A program made the translations under genes and the position numbers. The notes under the pieces were generated by a model. It was not told the DNA's origin and did not search any database. It worked only from the letters and a program-made list of their open reading frames with translations. A stretch of DNA of 64,000 nt from Bacillus sp. T3. Lineage in GTDB: Bacteria; Bacillota; Bacilli; Bacillales; Cytobacillaceae. Shown here piece by piece: positions 10,371 through 19,144 of the stretch (position 1 is the stretch's first letter; every line of letters begins with the position of its first letter). The stretch lies in contig NZ_CP137761.1 in NCBI RefSeq assembly GCF_033449965.1, positions 186,001 to 250,000 of the forward strand, in the 5' to 3' direction.

Positions 10371-11165
10371 ATGTCTTTGCATTTTAGTGTACTTGCTAGT
10401 GGAAGTACAGGAAATGCGACCTATGTGGAGACGGAGGAACATTCATTTTTAATAGATGCAGGCTTTAGTGGCAAGCAAATGGAAGGTTTATTTTCGCAAA
10501 TTGACCGAAAAATGGAGAATTTATCCGGGATACTAGTAACGCATGAACATAGTGATCATATTAAAGGAATTGGTGTATTAGCCAGAAAGTATAAATTGCC
10601 AGTTTATGCGAATGAAAAAACATGGAAGGCAATGGATGGCTTGGTTGGAGAGATTCCCGTCGAACAAAAATTTGTTTTCGGAATGGAAACGGTAAAAAGC
10701 TTTGGAGCACTTCAAATTGAATCGTTTGGTGTTTCTCATGATGCCGCGGAGCCAATGTTTTATGTTTTTCATCATACAGATAAAAAACTGGTCTTAATAA
10801 CCGATACAGGCTATGTTAGTGATCGAGTTAAAGGAATCATCTCGAATGCAGATACGTATGTTTTTGAGAGCAACCATGATGTGCAAATGCTCAGAATGGG
10901 ACGCTACCCGTGGAATATAAAACGACGAATCTTAAGTGATGTAGGGCATGTTTCCAATGAAGATGCTGCCCTGGCCATGAGTGAGGTAGCTGGTGATAAG
11001 ACAAAAGGCTTTTATTTAGCCCATTTAAGCTTAGATAATAATATGAAGGATTTAGCTAGAATGTCTGTTACCCAAACGTTGGAATCAAGAGGGATCATTG
11101 TCGGAGAACAATTCCATATATATGACACCGATCCTAAAATACCAACAGCTCTAACCTCGGTATAA
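10371..11165 (+). CDS. walJ: WalJ (YycJ) metallo-beta-lactamase-fold protein
   Basis: Cytosolic MBL-fold hydrolase, conserved last gene of the wal operon. The metal-binding motif THEHSDHIKG and downstream DTGYVSD and SNHD are visible. I prefer the start at 10371 (MSLHFSVLASGSTGN) with GAGTGAGG upstream over the track start at 10362, because family members begin this way. Reported roles in the family concern coordination of wall synthesis with division, and 5'-3' exonuclease activity has been suggested. Confidence 0.93.
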   Translation: MSLHFSVLASGSTGNATYVETEEHSFLIDAGFSGKQMEGLFSQIDRKMENLSGILVTHEHSDHIKGIGVLARKYKLPVYANEKTWKAMDGLVGEIPVEQKFVFGMETVKSFGALQIESFGVSHDAAEPMFYVFHHTDKKLVLITDTGYVSDRVKGIISNADTYVFESNHDVQMLRMGRYPWNIKRRILSDVGHVSNEDAALAMSEVAGDKTKGFYLAHLSLDNNMKDLARMSVTQTLESRGIIVGEQFHIYDTDPKIPTALTSV

Positions 11166-11337
11166 GGGTGATGAATGGGAACAAAATATTACTAATTTTT
11201 TACAAAGTGGCCAATTAGTCCAAAAGATTGCTTTATAAAGACTCTGTTTTATAGATATATTAATTCAATTTAGTATAATGATGAGTAGAAAATCTAGACT
11301 TCTTCAATCTCTTGTAAGAAAGGATGGGTGTCTATTA

Positions 11338-12561
11338 ATGGGATACTATGATCAAGATAACGAAAGCCGATATAGTCCGCAAAAGAGAAGTAAAAGTGGC
11401 GTTATAATTGCTAGTATTGTTGGTGGAATTCTTGGAGCGATGCTTGTCATTATTTCACTTCCTCAATTAACGGACCTTGGCGTACTTCCTTATGAAAGAA
11501 CAACTCAGGACAACACTCAAGGGAATGAAAACACAAATAAGCAAGCTACATCTGGGGATGAAAAAAATGTATCAGTGGATGTGACGTCACAAATTACGGC
11601 GGCTGTCCAAAAAGCTGGTGATGCAGTTGTGGCTATCTCAAATCTGCAGGAAAGTGGATTTTGGTCGGATGGTGCTAGTCAGGAAGCAGGGACAGGTTCT
11701 GGTGTCATTTATAAAATTGATGGCGATAAAGCATTTGTCGTTACCAATCACCATGTCGTTGAAGGTGCAAAAGAGCTTGAGGTAACGCTCTCTGATGGGA
11801 CAAAGGTTACGGCAAAGCTTCGTGGTTCCGATATTTGGACAGACTTAGCAGTGCTTGAAATTGAATCAAAAAATGTAAAAACAGTAGCAGAGTTTGGGGA
11901 TTCGGATAATCTTCAAGTTGGAGAACCGGCGATTGCGATTGGAAATCCGTTAGGTGCCACTTTCTCTGGCTCGGTTACCCAAGGAATTATTTCCGGACTC
12001 GAACGGACAATTCCAATTGATATTAATCAGGATGGAATTGAGGATTGGCAGGCAGAAGTCGTACAAACTGATGCGGCGATTAACCCAGGAAACAGTGGTG
12101 GTGCATTGGTGAATATCGATGGACAGCTGATTGGCATAAATTCAATGAAAATTGCTGAAAACGCGGTAGAAGGAATTGGCCTTGCGATTCCAATCAATTA
12201 TGCGGCTCCTATTATTGAAGATTTAGAGCAGGATGGAGAAGTGAAACGCCCGTATATGGGAGTTGAGCTTCAATCTGTAACAGAGGTTGCCAAATACTAT
12301 CAAGAAGAAGCGTTAAAGCTACCGAAGGATATTACCTATGGAGTAGCGCTTCGTCAGGTAGTACCTAATTCTCCAGCAGATCAAGCTGGCTTGAAAGAGC
12401 TTGATGTCATTGTTGAAATGGATGGAGAAAAAATTGAAGATGTAATCGACCTTCGTAAACATCTATACAATAAAAAGAAGATTGGCGAACAAATGAAGAT
12501 TAAGTTCTATCGTAATGGAGAGCTTAAAGAAACAAAGCTCAAGCTTGGCAGTGAGTCATAG
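11338..12561 (+). CDS. htrC: HtrA/DegP-type serine protease (HtrC/YyxA)
   Basis: Membrane-anchored quality-control protease. The start at 11338 (MGYYDQDNESRY) matches family members and has AAAGGATGG upstream. There is one TM (IIASIVGGILGAMLVIISL), a trypsin-like domain with catalytic His in TNHHVVEG, Asp in DIWTDLAVLE and Ser in NPGNSGGAL, and a C-terminal PDZ (SPADQAGLKELDVIVEMDG). It follows walJ after about 170 bases, the usual Bacillaceae position. Confidence 0.95.
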   Translation: MGYYDQDNESRYSPQKRSKSGVIIASIVGGILGAMLVIISLPQLTDLGVLPYERTTQDNTQGNENTNKQATSGDEKNVSVDVTSQITAAVQKAGDAVVAISNLQESGFWSDGASQEAGTGSGVIYKIDGDKAFVVTNHHVVEGAKELEVTLSDGTKVTAKLRGSDIWTDLAVLEIESKNVKTVAEFGDSDNLQVGEPAIAIGNPLGATFSGSVTQGIISGLERTIPIDINQDGIEDWQAEVVQTDAAINPGNSGGALVNIDGQLIGINSMKIAENAVEGIGLAIPINYAAPIIEDLEQDGEVKRPYMGVELQSVTEVAKYYQEEALKLPKDITYGVALRQVVPNSPADQAGLKELDVIVEMDGEKIEDVIDLRKHLYNKKKIGEQMKIKFYRNGELKETKLKLGSES

Positions 12562-12580
12562 TAAACTTTGATGGTTAAGG

Positions 12581-12623
12581 GAAAAGCAGAAGGCTCTTGT
12601 ATTATTGAGCTTTCTGCTTTTTT
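12581..12623 (+). terminator. Terminator after htrC
   Basis: AAAAGCAGAAGGCTC pairs with GAGCTTTCTGCTTTTTT over a 10-base loop. Confidence 0.85.
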
Positions 12624-12685
12624 ATTTTGGCCTTGTTAAGGAACATTGTTGATTTTTGAGCACTAGTGGTGGACAATTAAATTGT

Positions 12686-13005
12686 TGTGGATAATTGAAG
12701 GGACAAAAAATACATATTTAAGATGTGGATAACAAGGAAATAGTAATGAATAAATAGGATGTGGATAAACATGGAGGGATTAAAAAATATGATCTATTGC
12801 TGCGAGGAGCACGTTGAATTGGCACTAGATGTGATCGTTGATGACTATGTCACAGCGCCAAAATTAGAGAAAATAACCGATCCAGAAAAGATATCAACAG
12901 GGTGTGAATATTGTCGAAACCTGGCTGCATATGTTGTGGCGAACAGCTGATCCCATACAACATGTGGATAGAAAATGTGGGTATGTGGATAACTCCTGTG
13001 GATAT
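12686..13005. promoter_or_regulatory. Cluster of DnaA-box sequences
   Basis: TGTGGATAA, the complement of the consensus DnaA box TTATCCACA, occurs perfectly at 12686-12694, 12724-12732, 12760-12768 and 12984-12992. One-mismatch copies lie at 12963-12971 (TGTGGATAG) and 12997-13005 (TGTGGATAT). All have the same orientation. They flank and overlap the start of the small CxxH/CxxC gene and end just before rlmH. This resembles a DnaA-binding cluster near oriC, either titrating DnaA or controlling the two genes. Confidence 0.6.
12789..12950 (+). CDS. CxxH/CxxC small protein (YyzH/BA_5709-like)
   Basis: 53-residue protein with a probable metal-binding pair: CCEEH near the N-terminus and CEYC near the C-terminus. 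The start at 12789 (MIYCCEEHVE) has GGAGG 8 bases upstream. Earlier in-frame ATGs fall within or before that ribosome binding site. The family is conserved directly upstream of rlmH in Bacillaceae. Function is unknown. A DnaA-box-like word lies a few bases before the gene. Confidence 0.8.
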   Translation: MIYCCEEHVELALDVIVDDYVTAPKLEKITDPEKISTGCEYCRNLAAYVVANS

Positions 13006-13040
13006 CTTGTTTGTAAACTGTTTGTAAAGCGGGGATAAGT

Positions 13041-13520
13041 GTGAATATCTTAATTATTACGGTTGGAAAATTGAAAGAAAAATATTTAAAACAGGGTATT
13101 GATGAATTCGTAAAGCGAATGTCTGGCGATGCGAAGCTTGAAATCATTGAGGTAGCGGATGAAAAGGCTCCAGAAGAACTAAGTGCAGCTGAAATGGAGC
13201 AGGTAAAGCAAAAAGAGGGCGAACGAATCCTTAGTAAAATTAGTCAGGATACTCATGTGATCGCCTTAGCGATTAACGGTAAGATGAAATCATCAGAGGA
13301 GCTTGCTGATGATTTAGATAAACTAGCAACCTACGGGAAGAGTAAAATTGCATTCGTCATCGGTGGTTCTCTAGGCTTAAGTGGTGAGGTATTAAAACGC
13401 GCGAACGATAAACTATCGTTTTCGAAAATGACCTTCCCCCATCAGATGATGAGACTGATCTTAGTCGAGCAAGTTTATCGAGCGTTTCGGATTAATCGGG
13501 GTGAACCGTACCACAAGTGA
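13041..13520 (+). CDS. rlmH: 23S rRNA pseudouridine1915 N3-methyltransferase RlmH
   Basis: SPOUT-class methyltransferase, 159 residues, GTG start. The AdoMet-binding knot is visible as FVIGGSLGLSGEV, and the C-terminus RINRGEPYHK is intact. In staphylococci this gene (orfX) holds the attachment site of SCC elements in exactly these last codons. Here the same codons are repeated three times downstream. The product itself appears undamaged by the insertion. Confidence 0.96.
   Translation: MNILIITVGKLKEKYLKQGIDEFVKRMSGDAKLEIIEVADEKAPEELSAAEMEQVKQKEGERILSKISQDTHVIALAINGKMKSSEELADDLDKLATYGKSKIAFVIGGSLGLSGEVLKRANDKLSFSKMTFPHQMMRLILVEQVYRAFRINRGEPYHK
13499..13520 (+). other. attL-like site at rlmH 3' end
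   Basis: GGTGAACCGTACCACAAGTGA encodes the last RlmH residues G-E-P-Y-H-K-stop. Near-copies lie at 22289, 24331 and 26361 in the same orientation. By analogy with SCC integration this is the left junction of the inserted island. Confidence 0.7.
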
Positions 13521-13738
13521 TAGTAAAGCGGAAAGTTCAGTTAGTTATTAAAGGCTAAGATAATTTATTCAGGTTAAGACAATAATAAGGACAAATTGAT
13601 TGAGAATTTTAAAATTAGGCTAAACGAATGAAAAAATATGACAAAAAAATGTCAATATATTCCTCGCTAAGTGACATTTAAAAATATTATGTGTAAAATA
13701 AGAATATATTATAATGACTTTGAAAAGGAGGGATGGCT

Positions 13739-14290
13739 ATGCTACAATATAAGATTTTTTTAGTTTTTGAAATGGAAAAAACTATGAAATTGTTAGAGGA
13801 TATTTTTGGTGAAGAAATTCTTATATTTGAAAATAATATTGTAGCCATCCCTTATGATTATGGAAAAAGAGGTTATAGATATGTCTTAGAAAAGGTAAAG
13901 GATTTGGACGTTAAACAATTTATTGTGACTCCTTTTAATTTTCTTAAGTTTTTGGAACTATCAATATCAAATAATTATCACATTAATGATATTTCATTTA
14001 TCGAATCTCTTCCACATGAAGAACAGGAATTTATAAACGAATATAAACAAAAATTAAATAAAACAATAAATTACCTGGATAAAAGTTTAATTATGGATAA
14101 TTTATTTAAAGAGCTTGAATGGCTTTCATCTGATGAAAGCGTTGATATAAAATCTATTAGTGTTAGGTGTAAAAACCAAGATTCACAATTACTATTTGAA
14201 ATTGAACTATATAATAATGGGGTACTACTTGTTGGAGATATATCTATTATCGAAAAAGCAAAAGAATTAATAAATTATATAAATGATTAA
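13739..14290 (+). CDS. Hypothetical protein, first gene of three-gene island operon
   Basis: Not recognised. About 183 residues, cytosolic, acidic and rich in Ile, Asn and Lys, with no export signal or TM. The start at 13739 is chosen because AAGGAGG lies 7 bases upstream, whereas ATG 13733 nearly touches it. It is the first gene inside the island after rlmH. Spacing to the next gene is 12 bases, so the three genes to 16070 look like one operon. Base composition is clearly more AT-rich than in rlmH, as expected for transferred DNA. Possible roles include a defence or addiction module, but no motif supports a specific one. Confidence 0.7.
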   Translation: MLQYKIFLVFEMEKTMKLLEDIFGEEILIFENNIVAIPYDYGKRGYRYVLEKVKDLDVKQFIVTPFNFLKFLELSISNNYHINDISFIESLPHEEQEFINEYKQKLNKTINYLDKSLIMDNLFKELEWLSSDESVDIKSISVRCKNQDSQLLFEIELYNNGVLLVGDISIIEKAKELINYIND

Positions 14291-14302
14291 TGGAGTATTG
14301 AA

Positions 14303-15016
14303 ATGGATATATTATTCAAATTTCGAAAAAGAATTGTAAAGTGGGTTACTATTAGTAGTCCACTTTTAGCTTTATTTGCTATTTATTTTTTAAATTTCCA
14401 TCCTTTAAATTATTTCAAAGACATATTAAATCCCAAGTTTTTTGAAAATATTACGACAGAAAAAACGGAAGTAATTATTAATCAAGCAATAATTACCTTA
14501 TTGATAAATGTATTAATGGAACTATTCAGGTATTTCGGGACATTTAGTATTAAAGCTTTAAATAATGATAGAAGAAACACAACTTACTTACCAATTGGTA
14601 CTACTCAAAAGCTAAAAAAAGTATTTTTTGAAGTAAAGTTCGATTATAGGAATAGATTATTTAAATATATTTTTACAAAATTAGGTGGATTGAATCTGTT
14701 CATTTGGATTCCACATTGGATTACAATAAAATTAGAGAATGAGGGGAATTTTCCAGACAGTACTATTGATAAATCCAATATAAAATTTATTTCCGTATCT
14801 TTAGAGAAGGCAATTGGTGATAAAGAAGTAGAGGGGAATATTTATATAAATGCAGTGGTTTTATCCGGTGCAGTATCTCTAATAGAGGGTAATATTATTA
14901 CAGAAATCCGTCCAGCAACGACAAATGCTTTTTTTAAAGCCTTGTGTTTTTTATTAATATTCTTATGTTTTGAGTTAGAGGATAATAAACATAAGGTAAT
15001 TTCTTCTAGAGGATAA
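14303..15016 (+). CDS. Hypothetical membrane protein, second gene of island operon
   Basis: 237 residues, not recognised. Hydrophobic segments lie at about 14-32 (VTISSPLLALFAIYFLN), 58-80 (AIITLLINVLMELFRYFG) and near the C-terminus (ALCFLLIFLCFEL). A soluble stretch of about 130 residues sits between the last two. It starts 12 bases after the previous stop, with TGGAG upstream, and ends 25 bases before the next start. A membrane subunit between two soluble proteins suggests a membrane-associated complex. Confidence 0.68.
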   Translation: MDILFKFRKRIVKWVTISSPLLALFAIYFLNFHPLNYFKDILNPKFFENITTEKTEVIINQAIITLLINVLMELFRYFGTFSIKALNNDRRNTTYLPIGTTQKLKKVFFEVKFDYRNRLFKYIFTKLGGLNLFIWIPHWITIKLENEGNFPDSTIDKSNIKFISVSLEKAIGDKEVEGNIYINAVVLSGAVSLIEGNIITEIRPATTNAFFKALCFLLIFLCFELEDNKHKVISSRG

Positions 15017-15041
15017 TAAAAAATTTATAGAGGTGTGAATA

Positions 15042-16070
15042 TTGAATACATTTTCGATGTGGGAATTTAGGGATTTACACAATTTAGATACAACTCAAGC
15101 ACTATTGAATAATAACCGTTTTATTGAAAATATTGTTGATTGGAATGATAATCCACTTTCCTCTTCAATTCAGGAAATTGATGGGTTTAATCTATTAAAC
15201 CCTGAAACCATAGAATTTAATGGTAGAGAAATTAGGTACATATATTTTAATTGTATAACTGAAAGAGCTAGGAAAGAAGAATATTGGTATGATCTTGATG
15301 GACATCTTAAACCCAGGGATGAAAGAGTAAAACCATACTCTGCTTCAGTAATATTATTGGAATACAATAATTCTGTTAAAGGTATTGTATTTAAAGGGGT
15401 AGGCTTAGCAAGAACAATACTAAATGACTGTTTACCAGCAAATATATATGGTGATCGAAGTATTACTAATCTTCCTATAACTGAGGATTTATTATATTGG
15501 ATTTTTAAGAGATACATTGATTTACGTCAAACACCACTTTCAAATAGACACAATATGTATGTAACTGCATTAAAAAGTTTTGCGGGAAAAACAAGAGATA
15601 ACGTTAATGCTATGAGAGGAATGGGCAACCGTATTTCAACAATTTTGGGTACTCTTGCCTTTTTATTTAATAATGAAAATTTAAAGGCGGTTCGTCCTCA
15701 ATTACAGTATAATGGCGAACTATTACTAATTGAAATTACCTTAACAGGGACTTGTAGAATATGGGAGGAAGAATACCAAGGCAGATGGTTATTTGAGGAT
15801 AGGAATCTAGTAAATATACTATCTATGTATACTTATTTAGTCTTAATTCCTACACTAATTTCTTGCTATCAAGAGAATTTAAATAGAGGATTATGGTCTC
15901 CTCAATTGAAATTGGAGTTCCTTCAAAGCTTAGGTAATGAAATTAAGGATCAAGTAGATGAAGAATTGGGAAGGCTACAAATTGAAATTGTTGAGGAAAA
16001 TGATGATATACAGGAAGAAGAGTATTTAGACATGTTCGATGTCGAAGAAGATGAAGATATGGAAAACTAA
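15042..16070 (+). CDS. Hypothetical protein, third gene of island operon
   Basis: 342 residues with TTG start and AGAGGTG upstream. Not recognised. Soluble, with a strongly acidic tail (EEYLDMFDVEEDEDMEN). A conserved-looking central part includes NRHNMYVTALKSFAGKTRDN and GMGNRISTILGTLAFLF. No nuclease, NTPase or TIR motif is evident to me. A terminator follows, closing the operon. Confidence 0.7.
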   Translation: MNTFSMWEFRDLHNLDTTQALLNNNRFIENIVDWNDNPLSSSIQEIDGFNLLNPETIEFNGREIRYIYFNCITERARKEEYWYDLDGHLKPRDERVKPYSASVILLEYNNSVKGIVFKGVGLARTILNDCLPANIYGDRSITNLPITEDLLYWIFKRYIDLRQTPLSNRHNMYVTALKSFAGKTRDNVNAMRGMGNRISTILGTLAFLFNNENLKAVRPQLQYNGELLLIEITLTGTCRIWEEEYQGRWLFEDRNLVNILSMYTYLVLIPTLISCYQENLNRGLWSPQLKLEFLQSLGNEIKDQVDEELGRLQIEIVEENDDIQEEEYLDMFDVEEDEDMEN

Positions 16071-16079
16071 TATAAAAAG

Positions 16080-16122
16080 AGAAAAGCATATACTTTGTAG
16101 GTGCTTTTCTTTTTTTTTTTTA
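16080..16122 (+). terminator. Terminator of the three-gene island operon
   Basis: GAAAAGCA pairs with TGCTTTTC over a loop of about 13 bases, followed by twelve T. Confidence 0.85.
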
Positions 16123-16232
16123 ATAAATATACAGAGTTCCCTCCGATTATAAAAAATACGAGAAGTTTTTAAAAAGGTAAAATAGAATTATTTGTAGAAT
16201 CTTGTAATTATATGGATGTTTGGGGGGTATCA

Positions 16233-17222
16233 ATGAAATTATTAAGGTTAATATTAGTGTTTACGATATTATTAGTAGGTTGTGAGAATACTAGTTTGAG
16301 TTCTGAAGATCAAACACTTCATTCCAAAGCTATTCCTAAAGATGAAACTAGTAATAAAGATATTCGCTTAGGTGTGTCAGGTGTGGAAATAAGTAGTTTT
16401 ATTAAGGATTGTGAATTCTTTGGGTTAAAAAAGCTTAAACCAGATAAGGGTTTTTTCGTTAATTTGGCTGCCCCAGGATTTTCTATCCAACTTGGAGGAG
16501 AAAGTCCAGATAATGTCACGGGTGCTATATCTGATATTTCAAATTTAAACGAAAATTTTTATATGGGTAAAGGAACAATAGTTAGTTTTATTGGTTTGCT
16601 ATTCAATGAGGAAGATAAATTTGAAGCAACGAAATGGCTTGATAAGCAATTTGTAGACGCTGAACTAAGTGTAAGAAAAGGATTAAAGCCCTCAGAAAGT
16701 GAATTTAGGGCTGAAAATATTGTTATAACTTTCTTTCCCCCAACTTCCTTAGATGATCTTAACGCTACTGTTGCAATCTATGCTGATGATAAGATTTCCA
16801 AGAGTAATAATAACACTATTATTGAGAAGAATAACTCGACATCCAAAAAGGAAGGTTATGGATTCGGATATAATAAGGAAAATGTTACAGGAAACCCTGA
16901 TGATATTAATTATTTAGATGAATATGGAGTTTCTAAACTGGCTAGAGCTTCTGGCAATGGAGATGTTGAACTCGTAAAGGAATTATTAAGTAAGGGTGCT
17001 GACCCTAATTTACGAAAAGATACTGGAGAACCTCCCTTATTATGGGCCGTTCGTTCAAGCAAAGATTCTGTAGTAAAATTATTGTTAAAAGCAGGAGCAG
17101 ACCCTAACTTTGTGAATGATGAAGGCATTACTCCGTTAACTATAGCAAAAGAAGATGGAGCTAATGTTATTATAAAATATTTATTAGAGTATGGAGCAAA
17201 AGAAGAGGCGGTGAAAAAATGA
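16233..17222 (+). CDS. Ankyrin-repeat lipoprotein
   Basis: The start at 16233 (MKLLRLILVF) is preferred because GGGGGG lies upstream. The ORF could begin 21 bases earlier. The signal peptide ends in the lipobox LLVGC, so the mature protein should be lipid-anchored outside the membrane. A unique middle part of about 170 residues is followed by two to three C-terminal ankyrin repeats (ASGNGDVELVKELLSKGADP, LLLKAGADPNFVNDEGITPL). The next gene overlaps it by ATGA. Ankyrin proteins are often partners or immunity proteins. The function here is unknown. Confidence 0.78.
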   Translation: MKLLRLILVFTILLVGCENTSLSSEDQTLHSKAIPKDETSNKDIRLGVSGVEISSFIKDCEFFGLKKLKPDKGFFVNLAAPGFSIQLGGESPDNVTGAISDISNLNENFYMGKGTIVSFIGLLFNEEDKFEATKWLDKQFVDAELSVRKGLKPSESEFRAENIVITFFPPTSLDDLNATVAIYADDKISKSNNNTIIEKNNSTSKKEGYGFGYNKENVTGNPDDINYLDEYGVSKLARASGNGDVELVKELLSKGADPNLRKDTGEPPLLWAVRSSKDSVVKLLLKAGADPNFVNDEGITPLTIAKEDGANVIIKYLLEYGAKEEAVKK

Positions 17223-17503
17223 AGGAAAATCATAAGCCTTTGGGAAGGAGATATTGGGAGAGATATGTAAAATTGGACTGTTACCAGAAAAGTGAAAAGG
17301 TACTAGTGATAAATATCGGAGCTGATGACCCAATATCATTGGATCGTTTAGAAGGCTTAGAATTTGCCAGTAAAATTGCTAAAAGAAAAAAATTTAATGC
17401 TTTATTAGAAATAGAGGATGACATTAGGCTATACGGCCAAAATAATTTAGCTGAAAGAAGATTCCTATTTACCAAAGTGGATTATAAAGAGGCGAGAATA
17501 TGA
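17219..17503 (+). CDS. Hypothetical 94-residue protein coupled to ankyrin lipoprotein
   Basis: Not recognised. Basic N-terminus (KENHKPLGRRYWERYVK) with no TM. The start overlaps the stop of the ankyrin lipoprotein gene (ATGA) and its own stop overlaps the next start (ATGA), so all three are translationally coupled. Confidence 0.62.
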   Translation: MKENHKPLGRRYWERYVKLDCYQKSEKVLVINIGADDPISLDRLEGLEFASKIAKRKKFNALLEIEDDIRLYGQNNLAERRFLFTKVDYKEARI

Positions 17504-17643
17504 AGCTCACACCTGAAGAACGGGAGAAGTTGATAAAAGGAGTTCCTGTTGAACATTTGGAGGATAAAGATACTAGTTGGGAAGCTGGACTTGATAAGGA
17601 TGATTGCCTGGAACGTATTTATCCTGATGTAAGTAAGAAATGA
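17500..17643 (+). CDS. Hypothetical 47-residue protein
   Basis: Short ORF beginning MKLTPEEREKLIKGV and ending in YPDVSKK. It starts within the stop codon of the preceding gene (ATGA). It is highly charged. The coupling is the main reason to consider it real. It resembles neither a known toxin nor an antitoxin that I can name. Confidence 0.5.
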   Translation: MKLTPEEREKLIKGVPVEHLEDKDTSWEAGLDKDDCLERIYPDVSKK

Positions 17644-18049
17644 ATCAAATCGAAAGATAATGTGTAAAGATTAATACAGTTTTTTTCTGAATAGTAATCC
17701 AGAAGGATTGATAAAAATACTGGAAGAGCATACATTATTAATCAACAGAAGCGAATTATTATTTAATTTATTTAATACCGTTTAATTAGAACGAAAAAAT
17801 CCTAAAAATGACGAAGCGAAGCGGAGTCCTCCGAGCAAAGCGAGGAGAAATAATAATATGGCATCTGAGAAATTTTAGAAGGCTCTGTAATATTTAAAAG
17901 GATTTCTAAAAGTCAATTATTCTAGTTAGTTAATAGTTATCTTCAGGGGGTCACTGGTGGCCTTAAAACTAATAATAAATATTTATTTATATAAAATACT
18001 AAACCTCCTCTTATGATGATATAAAAGAAGAGGTTCTTTAATTCTATTT
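17644..18049. other. Non-coding stretch between ankyrin operon and rep, possible replication origin
   Basis: No gene seen. A small GC-richer patch at about 17813-17850 (GACGAAGCGAAGCGGAG, CTCCGAGCAAAGCGAGGAG) contains short inverted repeats. GGGGGTCACTGGTGGCC lies at about 17946-17962. Such palindromic patches next to an HUH Rep gene could be its nicking origin, but I see no decisive nick-site match. Confidence 0.3.
18001..18037 (-). terminator. Terminator of the rep gene
   Basis: AACCTCCTCTT and AAGAAGAGGTT arms over a 13-base loop, just downstream of the minus-strand rep stop. Confidence 0.7.
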
Positions 18050-18898
18050 TTATCCTTTTAGTGAGTGAAATTTCGTATAATTTACTTGTGTATTGTGGTA
18101 TTTGTCGATGTAGGAGTTGGCATATACCACATTTTCCTTTTCTAGACCTTCTATAGCCTTTTCTGCTTCCTCTTCGTATAGAACTACTGGTTTTTTTAGT
18201 CCTTGACTCGGAGAATATGCCTTTACTCCCTGTAGCCTTTGGTCATCTAAATTCTTTGTCATATACGCCGCAACATATTGCCCTATGTTGGATGTACTAA
18301 TAGAAGTGCTAGTCTCCTTATACTTTTTTGCCTCCTTAATAGCCTTTATAGTGACGGAACCATTTCCCCACCATTCGTAATGGTTATTTTTAATATTATA
18401 ATCATTTGATAATTTCCCTTCATTAATCCACTCTATAGCTTTCTCTCGTGAAACTGGAACAACAGGAAACTTGGCAATTAAGTGAAAATGAATAGCTCCT
18501 CTATTATTTTCGTCTTGAAATTCAATTACTGAAATGTATTTTAATTTGTTGTAATGATTTCGAAGCTTACGAAGATACTTCTTTAACTCTTTATTTGCTC
18601 GTTTGGTATCAGTTAAATCTGGTATTGAACCATCTCGAAAGGTTAAAGTAATAAATTTTATTGGATCGTAATTCTGTCCAGAAAAATTGATGTTAATTAA
18701 TCGAATTAAATCGTTCCTAGCTTCCTTATTCCTTCTATCTCGATATTCCTTTGAACGGGGAGTAATCCCCGATTTTCCTAATTTCCTACCTCCTTTGACC
18801 TTACATGTATGTCCATATGAAATAGGTTTTTCATGGTTGTAAAACTCTATATGACTTCCCGTTATAATCGCTTTTTTATTATAAAATTTGGACGCCAT
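18050..18898 (-). CDS. HUH-type rolling-circle replication protein
   Basis: Resembles the phage/plasmid Rep family that nicks DNA through a catalytic Tyr. Motif I is FITLTFRD. The HUH metal motif is HFH within GAIHFHLIAKF (about residues 135-142 from this start). The Tyr motif is IGQYVAAYMTK with two candidate tyrosines. The start at 18898 (MASKFYNKKA) is chosen because AGAGGGGG lies 7 bases upstream, with longer starts inside that site. It is the only minus-strand gene in the recombinase-bearing island segment. It suggests the excised circle might replicate, or that the gene came from a plasmid or phage. Confidence 0.8.
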   Translation of the reverse strand: MASKFYNKKAIITGSHIEFYNHEKPISYGHTCKVKGGRKLGKSGITPRSKEYRDRRNKEARNDLIRLININFSGQNYDPIKFITLTFRDGSIPDLTDTKRANKELKKYLRKLRNHYNKLKYISVIEFQDENNRGAIHFHLIAKFPVVPVSREKAIEWINEGKLSNDYNIKNNHYEWWGNGSVTIKAIKEAKKYKETSTSISTSNIGQYVAAYMTKNLDDQRLQGVKAYSPSQGLKKPVVLYEEEAEKAIEGLEKENVVYANSYIDKYHNTQVNYTKFHSLKG

Positions 18899-19144
18899 GC
18901 CCATCCCCCTCTTTTTCATTTATCTAAAATGTCATAGAAGGGGTCTTGTCATTTTATATGGAAAAAATTTTTTATAAATCTTTTTTGAAACTAGATGTCG
19001 AAAAGTGTCGAATGAAAAGTTAATAATTTTGAGAGTGAAAAATATAGGTTCTTCCTTTTATTAGTATAAAGGGGGTATCAAATGAGAAGAGGAAAAAGTA
19101 GAGCTTTAATGACATAAATAAAAAATTGGAAGGATGGAACTAAA

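Noticed and set aside
12686..13005. Reading the DnaA-box cluster as oriC itself
   Set aside because: No AT-rich unwinding region with dnaA/dnaN beside it. The surrounding genes are the known wal/rlmH neighbourhood, not the origin.
19082..19117. 11-codon ORF (MRRGKSRALMT) with a good ribosome binding site before the frameshifted island gene
   Set aside because: Too short to support as a gene without conservation. It might be a leader peptide.
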